Assembly: GCA_964460185.1 (NCBI GenBank)
Contig: CAYWTM010000088.1
Span: forward strand, 1-14,233
From: JAVJPJ01 sp040217295
GTDB lineage: Bacteria > Pseudomonadota > Alphaproteobacteria > Rhodobacterales > Rhodobacteraceae
Reading direction: 5' to 3'
DNA: 14,233 nucleotides
This document shows positions 6,575 to 12,587 of the stretch, piece by piece. Positions within the stretch are counted from its first letter, which is position 1. Each line of letters opens with the position of its first letter. The position numbers and the translations under genes were made by a program. Below the pieces are notes generated by a model. The model saw only the letters and a list, made by a program, of their open reading frames with translations, was not told where the DNA came from and made no database searches.

Positions 6575-7089
6575 GACGCCTGGCTGCGCCACGCGGACAG
6601 CGCGGGGTTGCTGGCGACCGGGTCGCTGGCGGGGGCCTGCCTTGGGCCGCGCCGCCACGGTGCGCGCAACGCAGTCGCCCCCGGATCGCGATCGGTATCG
6701 CGAAAATAATGCAATTCCCGAGCGCCAAAATAAAAGCTGACGATTGCACCCAATAGCCACCACAGCGGCTCCGGCACGGCGTCCAGCCCCACCATGCGGG
6801 CGCCGAACGCCTCGGGGTCCACCATCGCAAAGATGAACAGACCAAGCGTGCCAAGCGCAAGCATCGGCCGTGGAAGGCGGTTCAGCCCATTGATCAGCCG
6901 GTCGAATGCATTGGGGGCCGCATAGCGGAACTCGGCCTGTGCGGCCTGCAGTGTGGCGCGGTGAATGTCGGCGTCCAGCTCATCCGAACGGGTTGCATTG
7001 GGCACGAAGACTTCGGACAGCCCCTGCGCCGCATCACCGATGGCCCGTGCCGTGTGGATGGCGCCAAAGGCGCTGTTGATCAGTCCCAT
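6565..7089 (-). CDS. GTA-type holin (3-TM holin family)
   Basis: This 174-residue protein fits the holin family for release of gene transfer agents (Pfam GTA_holin_3TM). Its N-terminus (GLINSAFGAIHTARAIGDAA) is a weakly hydrophobic amphipathic segment. A soluble part follows to about residue 70. Two strong membrane spans come next (about 74-92 and 106-127), with WWLLGAIVSFYFGARELHYF closing the second. The Arg/Pro/Ala-rich tail is cytoplasmic. Holins permeabilise the inner membrane so that the endolysin can reach the cell wall. The gene starts inside the end of the endolysin gene (10-base overlap, ATG at 7089), as expected for a lysis cassette. In Rhodobacter capsulatus the homologous pair (rcc00555/rcc00556) is needed for GTA release and sits apart from the structural GTA cluster. 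No structural GTA genes are in this window either. Its stop overlaps the convergent peptidase gene. Confidence 0.85.
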   Translation of the reverse strand: MGLINSAFGAIHTARAIGDAAQGLSEVFVPNATRSDELDADIHRATLQAAQAEFRYAAPNAFDRLINGLNRLPRPMLALGTLGLFIFAMVDPEAFGARMVGLDAVPEPLWWLLGAIVSFYFGARELHYFRDTDRDPGATALRAPWRRGPRQAPASDPVASNPALSAWRSQASQD

Positions 7090-7691
7090 GACGCCACCCG
7101 CGCGCGATGATCGGCATCACTGAGGTGAAACCGGGGCGAGATGAATTCCTCTGCCCTGCGGATCCAGCCGCCCTTTCCCCCGTCCCGTCTCCGCGCGTAT
7201 TGGCGGCTGGCCGGGCGGGCGTCGCCGATCCGGTAGTAGTAGCTGCGCCGGGCGATCCCGTAGGCATCGACCAGGTGATCGGGCGCTTGTGCCAGGGCGG
7301 CGTGCGCGGCGCGCGCGGTCTGCGGGCCGATCACGCCATCCACGGCAATATCCAGCCCCATGTCGCGCAACAGGCGCTGGAGTATCCTGACGGCGTTCGA
7401 TCCGGAATTCACATACATGTCGAAAACGGAAGGCTGCAGCGCATGCGGCAACCGACCGATCCCCGGACGCTGGAAATAATGCTCCACAAAGATGTCGATC
7501 GCCATGTCGCGGCCAAGCGCGCGGACGTCATCGGTGTCGACATCCCCGTCACGATCGACATCAAGACCAAGCGCGCGCATGGTGTGGATCGTGACGCCGA
7601 ACTTCGTAGGCCCGCCCGGATCGTCCGGGTCGTTCACATACCCGCCTTCGCGTGCCACGATGTCTTCTGCAACAGACCGAACCGATTGCAT
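7080..7691 (-). CDS. GTA-type endolysin, glycosyl hydrolase 108 family peptidoglycan hydrolase
   Basis: This 203-residue muramidase-like lysin degrades peptidoglycan to free GTA particles. The catalytic signature REGGYVNDPDDPGGPTKFG (residues 14-32) contains the catalytic Glu15 in EGGYVND. The C-terminal half carries the peptidoglycan-binding part of this family (VDGVIGPQTARAA, about 138-150, and YYYRIGDARPASRQYARRRD, about 152-180). An insertion at residues 44-55, DVDRDGDVDTDD, has the spacing of a complete EF-hand loop (acidic residues at 1, 3, 5, 7, 9, 12 and Gly at 6), suggesting Ca2+ binding. No signal peptide is present, so export would depend on the downstream holin. A strong GGAGG ribosome site lies 7 bases before the ATG, and a CtrA-like box sits 55 bases upstream. 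It forms a two-gene lysis cassette with the overlapping holin gene. Confidence 0.9.
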   Translation of the reverse strand: MQSVRSVAEDIVAREGGYVNDPDDPGGPTKFGVTIHTMRALGLDVDRDGDVDTDDVRALGRDMAIDIFVEHYFQRPGIGRLPHALQPSVFDMYVNSGSNAVRILQRLLRDMGLDIAVDGVIGPQTARAAHAALAQAPDHLVDAYGIARRSYYYRIGDARPASRQYARRRDGGKGGWIRRAEEFISPRFHLSDADHRARVASWD

Positions 7692-7745
7692 GGCCCGCCC
7701 TCCATGCTCATTGGTTTCGATGTGAACCAGAACAGCATGGCGGGG

Positions 7746-7760
7746 TTAACAACGGGCTAA
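7746..7760 (-). promoter_or_regulatory. CtrA-like binding site upstream of the GTA lysis cassette
   Basis: On the minus strand TTAG-CCCGTTG-TTAA matches the CtrA consensus TTAA-N7-TTAA at seven of eight defined bases with exact spacing. It ends 55 bp before the endolysin start, where an activator near -35 would act, and is the only such site in the 75-bp gap between this gene and the aldo/keto reductase. CtrA is known to be required for GTA production and release in Rhodobacter capsulatus. Binding here is inferred. Confidence 0.5.
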
Positions 7761-7766
7761 TGCAGC

Positions 7767-8657
7767 CTAGGCCACCTCGTGACCGAGCGCGGCGGTGTAG
7801 ATTTCAAACCAGTCCTCTCGATCCAGCTTTACTTTCATTGCGTCGGCCAAACCCTTGATCCGGTTCATGTTGTTCGTCCCCATGACTGGCATGATCCGGG
7901 CCGGATGACGCAAGAGCCACGCAACGGCGACGGCATCCGCCCCCACACCGAACGCGGTCCCGATGCGGTTGAGAACCTCGTGAACGCTGGCACCCTCGGG
8001 GCCGAACAGCCGCCCACCGGCCAGTGGCGACCACGCCATGATCGGCACCCCGGCCTCTTGCATCCATGCCACGTCGCCATCGGTGAACGGGGTGTGGTGC
8101 ATGACACTCAGTTCCACCTGGTTGGTGACGAGCGGGGATTGCATGCCAGATTGCAGCAAGTTCCAGTCGTGAGCCTTGAAGTTCGACACCCCAACCGCCC
8201 GAACCTTGCCCTGAGCCACCAGATCATCCAGTGCCCTGCCGGTTTCTTCATGATCCATCAACGGATCGGGTCGGTGGATCAAAAGCAGATCGATCACGTC
8301 GACGCCCATGACGCTCAGCGAATTCTCGACCGCGCCGGTGATGTAGGTTGCGGAGGTATCGTAATACTTCACCCGTTTTCCGGCATGCTTTCCGATCGGC
8401 GCGATGATATCGCACTTGGTCACCAGTTCGACCTTGTCGCGCAGGCCGGGGCTGGCGCGGAACGCGTTGCCAAGCAGTTCCTCGGCGCCGTAATCCCCGT
8501 AGATGTCGGCCTGGTCCATCGTTGTGATGCCCTGCGCAAGACAGGCTTCGACCTTGGCCTGCACATGGGCGGGCGAGGTATCCGTGTCATCGCCAAGGCG
8601 CCACATGCCATAGACGATGCGCGAAAACTCAAGCGGGCCTACCGTGATCCGTTCCAT
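7767..8657 (-). CDS. Aldo/keto reductase, YdhF-like
   Basis: This 296-residue NAD(P)H-dependent oxidoreductase with a TIM-barrel fold reduces aldehydes or ketones, including sugars. The catalytic tetrad is intact: Asp48 (TTMDQADIYG), Tyr53, Lys81 (VTKCD) and His128 (LLLIHRPDP). GKVRAVGVSNF and the late MPVMGTNNMNRI cofactor region fit the YdhF-like branch. The frame is open further upstream to 8777, but that extension overlaps the monooxygenase gene. The ATG at 8657 is preferred because it overlaps the monooxygenase stop as TGATG, has a GGAG site upstream, and begins the fold directly with ERITVGPLEFSRIVYGMW. The coupling implies that this enzyme acts on the product or in the same pathway as the monooxygenase. 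In the sulfo-SMO pathway an aldo/keto reductase (SmoB) reduces 6-oxo-glucose formed by SmoC. This role is an analogy, not shown. Confidence 0.88.
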   Translation of the reverse strand: MERITVGPLEFSRIVYGMWRLGDDTDTSPAHVQAKVEACLAQGITTMDQADIYGDYGAEELLGNAFRASPGLRDKVELVTKCDIIAPIGKHAGKRVKYYDTSATYITGAVENSLSVMGVDVIDLLLIHRPDPLMDHEETGRALDDLVAQGKVRAVGVSNFKAHDWNLLQSGMQSPLVTNQVELSVMHHTPFTDGDVAWMQEAGVPIMAWSPLAGGRLFGPEGASVHEVLNRIGTAFGVGADAVAVAWLLRHPARIMPVMGTNNMNRIKGLADAMKVKLDREDWFEIYTAALGHEVA

Positions 8658-9811
8658 CAGCGTCTTTCTCCGATCCCAAGGGGTGTGGCCGGCATCTTGG
8701 CCGGAACTCGCCCGTAAACCTCTGGCAAGGAACAGGTTTTCAGCTCCGGCATCACAAGTCGGCCAAAATGTTCGCACTCGTCAATATGCGGGTACCCCGA
8801 AAAGATGAAGGCCCGTATCCCCATTTTCTTGTAAGCTTCGATCTCGCTCAACACCTGGTCGGCCGAGCCCACAAGCGCGGCCCCGCATCCCGACCGCGCG
8901 CGCCCTATGCCGGTCCACAGATGCCGTTCCACATAGCCAAATTTATCCGCCAGTTCCCGCGCCTTGGCCTGATGCGACACGCCGAGGGATCCGGAATCCA
9001 AGGCGCGTTCGCGAATGAGCTGACCCAGTTCGTCATCCAGTTTCGACACCAGATGCTCCGCATAGTCCCGCGCTTCCGCCTCGGTGTCGCGCACGATCAT
9101 GTGGACCCGCAGCCCGTAATCCAGTGTTCTTTCATATTTTGCAGCGACTTGGTGGACGTCTTTCATCCGCTGTTCCAGCATGTCCTTGGGTTCGGGCCAC
9201 ATCAGGTAGACATCACAATGCTGCCCGCACAATTCCAACGCATCCGGCGAATAGCCCCCGAAATACAGCAATGGTCCACCGGTCTGGTACGGCGTGGCTG
9301 GATCGGTTGAAAGCCCTTCGAAATTATACACTTGCCCGGTGTAGTTGATCTGATCTTGCGTCCAGGCCTGTTTCAGGATCTCGACCACCTCGCGCGAGCG
9401 TTGATAGCGATAGCCGCTATCGGCCTTTTCGCCGGGGAAATCGGACGAGATGATGTTGACCGTCAGCCGTCCCTCCAGCATGTGATCCAGCGTCGCAATC
9501 GTGCGGGCCAGCATGACCGGTTGCATCTCGCCGCAGCGCACGGCGGCCAGCATGTTGATCTTGTCGGTGAGCGGTGCGCACCCGGCCACGAAACTCAACG
9601 TGTCTTGCCCGACCTGATAGGAGGACGGGCACAAGATGTTGCGAAAGCCCTGGCGTTCGGCCTCAAGCACGATGTCGCGACAATGCGCCCACGATGATCG
9701 CAACGCCCCGTCGGGCACGCCGAGAAACTGGTAGTCATCCGAACACAGCGCCGAAAACCAGCTGACTTCAGCGGCGTCCAGATCTGCGGATGTGACAGGA
9801 ACGACGGTCAT
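8657..9811 (-). CDS. LLM-class flavin-dependent monooxygenase, SsuD-like
   Basis: This 384-residue TIM-barrel enzyme of the bacterial luciferase-like class uses reduced FMN and O2, probably to oxidise or desulfonate its substrate. Features shared with alkanesulfonate monooxygenase SsuD are GLRVHMIVR (Arg235 and His237, matching SsuD Arg226 and His228), RHLWTGIGRARSGCG (Arg306 matching Arg297), AALVGSADQV and FIFSGYPHIDECEHFGRL (336-353). The loop around SsuD Cys54 (CPSSYQVGQD, 61-70) differs in length and lacks that cysteine, so the substrate may differ. The start is the ATG at 9811, preceded by a strong GGAGGAG 6 bases away; the frame extends upstream to 9907 but without a ribosome site and across the divergent promoter region. 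No flavin reductase is in the window. The aldo/keto reductase follows by a one-base overlap. The gene is divergent from the GntR regulator, which may control it. Confidence 0.88.
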   Translation of the reverse strand: MTVVPVTSADLDAAEVSWFSALCSDDYQFLGVPDGALRSSWAHCRDIVLEAERQGFRNILCPSSYQVGQDTLSFVAGCAPLTDKINMLAAVRCGEMQPVMLARTIATLDHMLEGRLTVNIISSDFPGEKADSGYRYQRSREVVEILKQAWTQDQINYTGQVYNFEGLSTDPATPYQTGGPLLYFGGYSPDALELCGQHCDVYLMWPEPKDMLEQRMKDVHQVAAKYERTLDYGLRVHMIVRDTEAEARDYAEHLVSKLDDELGQLIRERALDSGSLGVSHQAKARELADKFGYVERHLWTGIGRARSGCGAALVGSADQVLSEIEAYKKMGIRAFIFSGYPHIDECEHFGRLVMPELKTCSLPEVYGRVPAKMPATPLGIGERR

Positions 9812-9901
9812 GTTGGGCTCCTCCCTCCCAGTGGCTGGACAAGCCGTAGCAAGCGTTGCATGGTCAATCAATAGTATATCAATCTCGGCTGTCGGAACCG
9901 C
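9812..9901. promoter_or_regulatory. Divergent control region between monooxygenase and GntR genes
   Basis: These 90 bases must contain the start signals of both divergent operons. Visible elements are the inverted repeat GCAA-GCG-TTGC (9849-9859), a related TTG-N6-CAA (9856-9867), and an AT-rich patch with repeated TCAAT (9864-9883) that is unlike the GC-rich surroundings. The layout fits one GntR dimer site serving both promoters. No clear -35/-10 pairs could be fixed. Confidence 0.4.
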
Positions 9902-10609
9902 ATGCAATCATACGGCGCACTACCCACCTATCTCAGGATCGCAGAAACCCTGACGATCGATATAGAGGCCGGCCGCCTGACGCCCGGCGACAAGCTGCCG
10001 CCGGAACGGGAAATGGCATTGATGCATGGCGTCACGGTCACCACGTTGCGGAAATCCCTACGGATCCTGACGGAACGCGGCTTGCTGGAACGCCGCCAGG
10101 GGTCGGGAAACTACGTGGCCGAGGGGCAGACCGGGCTTGGAACCTATGCGCTGTTCCGGCTCGAGGCCGTGCCTGGCGGCGGTGGTCTGCCCACGGCGCA
10201 ACTGATCTCGCTGCGCCACTGCGTCAAGCCCGCCAGCCTTCCCGACCTGGGCAGCACTGCGCCCAAGGCGTGGAATATCAGGCGCCTGCGCGCGCTCAAT
10301 CACCAGCCTGTCGCGATCGAGGATATCTGGCTGGATGACCGGTTCGACGGCGTCCTGACACCCGCGACCGTATCGGAGTCGCTCTACAAGACCTACCGCG
10401 AGAAACTGGGCCTGACCATCGCACGCGCCGAAGACCGTATCGGTCTGGGCCCCTTGCCCGATTGGGCGCCGCCCGCGCTGCAAAGCACGCCAGGCAGCAT
10501 CATGGGGCTTGCCCGACGCCGTGCTTTCGATGGATACGGCGCAGTGGCCGAGGTTTCGTTTACCTGGTTCGACACAAGCCGCGCGGCCTATGTGGCCCGC
10601 ATCCCCTAG
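9902..10609 (+). CDS. GntR-family transcriptional regulator with UTRA domain (HutC subfamily)
   Basis: This 235-residue protein has an N-terminal winged helix-turn-helix (about 8-73). Its typical signatures are PTYLRIAETLTIDIEAGRL, LTPGDKLPPEREMA and the wing LERRQGSGNYVA. A UTRA effector domain follows (about 78-232), including IRRLRALNHQPVAIEDIWLD, where this subfamily has its ligand-binding strand. UTRA regulators often sense phosphorylated sugars or amino sugars and repress their own operon. It is the first gene of a plus-strand operon with a Gfo/Idh dehydrogenase (28-bp gap), an amino-sugar kinase and nagA, and it diverges from the monooxygenase-reductase operon. It could therefore control both units. 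The ribosome site (GGAA before ATG 9902) is weak. Confidence 0.9.
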   Translation: MQSYGALPTYLRIAETLTIDIEAGRLTPGDKLPPEREMALMHGVTVTTLRKSLRILTERGLLERRQGSGNYVAEGQTGLGTYALFRLEAVPGGGGLPTAQLISLRHCVKPASLPDLGSTAPKAWNIRRLRALNHQPVAIEDIWLDDRFDGVLTPATVSESLYKTYREKLGLTIARAEDRIGLGPLPDWAPPALQSTPGSIMGLARRRAFDGYGAVAEVSFTWFDTSRAAYVARIP

Positions 10610-10637
10610 GCGCCCTCTGAAAGGACTGCGCAACACC

Positions 10638-11723
10638 ATGACACGCTATGGCATCATCGGGTCCGGCATGATGGGGCAGGAGCATATCCGCAACATCGCG
10701 CTTTTGAACGACACCGCGGTTACCGCTTTCGTGGAGCCTGACGCCGCGATGGCCGCCGCCACGCTTGGCCTGGCCCCCGGGGCCACCAATTGCCCCGACA
10801 TCAGGGGGCTGCTGGCCCGCAACGATGTGGATGCACTCGTGATCGCGTCGCCCAACCATTGCCACGTGGACCAGCTGCAGCAGATCGCCGCGATCCGCCC
10901 GCTGCCGGTACTGGTGGAAAAACCGGTCTATACCTCGCAAGCCCAGGCCGCGCAGTTGGGGGCCCTGGCCCGCGATTACCCCGCCCCGATCTGGGTGGCG
11001 ATGGAATACCGCTACATGCCGCCGGTCGCAAAATTCCGCGAAATGGTGGCCGAGGCGACAGGTGGCATCAAGATGCTGACCATCCGCGAACACCGCTTTC
11101 CCTTTCTGCACAAGGTGGGGGACTGGAACAGGTTCAACCGCAACACGGGCGGCACGCTGGTGGAAAAATGCTGCCATTTCTTTGACCTGATGCGCGTGAT
11201 CCTGAACGATGACCCGGTCCGCGTGATGGCCAGCGCAGGCCAGGCGGTGAACCATCTGGACGAACGCTATGACGGGCAAACGCCCGACATCTGGGACAGC
11301 GGCTATGTCATCGTCGATTTCGCAAGAGGCGCGCGAGCGATGCTGGAATTGTGCATGTTCGCGGAAGGCGCCCGCTACCAGGAAGAACTTTCGGCCGTTG
11401 GCCCTGCAGGCAAGATCGAGGCCCTGGTCCCCGGCCCGACGCGGTTCTGGAATTTCGACGTGGGGCCTGCGCCGACGCCCAAGGTGATCGTCAGCCCCCG
11501 CAACCCGCAGGGTCCGGTGGACCACGAGGTGCCCGTTGACCGTCAGCTTCTGGCGGCCGGCGATCACAACGGCGCCACCTATTACCAGCACCAGCGTTTC
11601 CTCGAGGTCATCCGGCAGGCCCGCACCCCCGAGGTCACCCTGGAAGACGGCGCATGGGCGGTGCGCATGGGGCTGGCCGCGCAAGAGTCCGCGATGCGCG
11701 GCGAGGCAGTATCGCTCGCATGA
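10638..11723 (+). CDS. Gfo/Idh/MocA-family NAD(P)-dependent sugar dehydrogenase
   Basis: This 361-residue cytoplasmic oxidoreductase has an N-terminal Rossmann domain beginning GIIGSGMMG (5-13), the cofactor/catalytic motif VEKPV with Lys95, and a C-terminal alpha/beta domain from about 120. The substrate motif reads GGTLVEKCCHFFDL (171-184). His180 keeps the catalytic position, but the usual Asp four residues before it is Glu176. Members oxidise, reduce or epimerise sugars, inositols and nucleotide sugars. The preferred ATG at 10638 follows AAGGA and begins the Rossmann fold. The frame is open upstream to 10509, but only by overlapping the regulator gene in another frame. It sits between the GntR regulator and the amino-sugar kinase (21-bp gap), so it probably acts on a free or modified N-acetylhexosamine. 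The exact reaction is unknown. Confidence 0.9.
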   Translation: MTRYGIIGSGMMGQEHIRNIALLNDTAVTAFVEPDAAMAAATLGLAPGATNCPDIRGLLARNDVDALVIASPNHCHVDQLQQIAAIRPLPVLVEKPVYTSQAQAAQLGALARDYPAPIWVAMEYRYMPPVAKFREMVAEATGGIKMLTIREHRFPFLHKVGDWNRFNRNTGGTLVEKCCHFFDLMRVILNDDPVRVMASAGQAVNHLDERYDGQTPDIWDSGYVIVDFARGARAMLELCMFAEGARYQEELSAVGPAGKIEALVPGPTRFWNFDVGPAPTPKVIVSPRNPQGPVDHEVPVDRQLLAAGDHNGATYYQHQRFLEVIRQARTPEVTLEDGAWAVRMGLAAQESAMRGEAVSLA

Positions 11724-11744
11724 CGCATGCCTTAGGGTGATCTC

Positions 11745-12587
11745 ATGGTGGATCGTATCGACATCGGCATCGACGGAGGCGGCACGGGGTGCCGGCTTGC
11801 GATGTCTGCCGATGGGGGGGCCGTGCGGCAATACCAGGGCGGACCCGCCAATATCGTCACCGATCCGGCAGCGGCCGAGGCCGCTATCAGGCTGCTGGTG
11901 CAAGAGGCGTTGACCGATCATGGCCTGGGGTTCGACACCATGGAAAAGGCGCGGGTATGTGCCGGACTTGCGGGCGCGCGCCTGCCCGGAGAGGCCGACC
12001 GCTTTGCGACCCGCCTGCCCTTTCTGGCCTATGTGGTCGATGACAGCGTCACTGCCCTGGAGGGTGCGCTGGCGGGGCAGGACGGCATCCTGGCCAGTCT
12101 TGGGACAGGATCGTTTTTCATCCGCAAGACCGGCGAGGACCGACGCCATGTCGGTGGCTGGGGCTTTCAGCTAGGCGACGAGGGGTCGGCGGCCTGGGCC
12201 GGGCGCCGGGCCTTGTCATTGGCCCTGCGCGTGGCCGACGGACGCCTGCCGCCCGATCAGATCGCCGAGCGGCTGTTTGATGCCACGCGCCCGCACCCGG
12301 TCTTGTTCGCGCGGGACGCCACGCCGGCGGATTTCGCGCAACTGGCCCGGATCGTTCTGGCCTCGCGAGACAGCACGCTGGCCAAACGGGTGCTGTCCGA
12401 CATTTTTGGCGCGCTGCACGAGGGGCTGGCCGACCTGGGATACGAACCCGGCATCCCGCTTGTGGTGACCGGCGGGCTTGGCGACATGTTGCGCCCGATG
12501 CTCCCGCCTGCCCTGGCCGCAGACCTGGTGGACAGCCGGGGCAGCCCGCTGGATGGGGCCTTGCGCCTGGCACGGGCCTTGCCATGA
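11745..12587 (+). CDS. BadF/BadG/BcrA/BcrD-type ATPase, probable N-acetylhexosamine kinase
   Basis: This 280-residue ASKHA-fold kinase resembles N-acetylglucosamine kinases. Phosphate-1 motif DGGGTGCR is at 10-17, DDSVTALEGA (99-108, probable catalytic Asp100) follows, then the phosphate-2 motif ASLGTGS (117-123), GGWGFQLGDEGS (137-148) and the adenosine motif VVTGGLG (240-246). The length fits a single-domain sugar kinase rather than the larger 2-hydroxyacyl-CoA dehydratase activators, which also carry Fe-S cysteines not seen here. It probably phosphorylates a GlcNAc-like sugar at O6, supplying the substrate of NagA encoded immediately downstream. Its TGA overlaps the nagA start as ATGA (12584-12587), a sign of tight coupling. 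The ribosome site AGGGTGA lies 7 bases before the ATG. Substrate choice among GlcNAc, ManNAc or a modified amino sugar cannot be told. Confidence 0.87.
   Translation: MVDRIDIGIDGGGTGCRLAMSADGGAVRQYQGGPANIVTDPAAAEAAIRLLVQEALTDHGLGFDTMEKARVCAGLAGARLPGEADRFATRLPFLAYVVDDSVTALEGALAGQDGILASLGTGSFFIRKTGEDRRHVGGWGFQLGDEGSAAWAGRRALSLALRVADGRLPPDQIAERLFDATRPHPVLFARDATPADFAQLARIVLASRDSTLAKRVLSDIFGALHEGLADLGYEPGIPLVVTGGLGDMLRPMLPPALAADLVDSRGSPLDGALRLARALP

Noticed and set aside
7779..8717. 312-codon plus-strand frame opposite the aldo/keto reductase gene
   Set aside because: It is His/Arg/Gln-rich with no domain, and the opposite strand encodes an intact catalytic tetrad.
8658..8777. Upstream extension of the aldo/keto reductase to an ATG at 8777
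   Set aside because: The extra 40 residues lie in the monooxygenase coding region in another frame and do not belong to the fold. The TGATG start at 8657 has a ribosome site.
9812..9907. Upstream extension of the monooxygenase to an ATG at 9907
   Set aside because: It would cross the divergent promoter region and overlap the GntR start. The ATG at 9811 has a strong GGAGGAG site.
10560..12149. 529-codon minus-strand frame opposite the dehydrogenase and kinase genes
   Set aside because: This is an antisense shadow typical of GC-rich coding DNA. The plus strand has clear Rossmann and kinase motifs in the same place.
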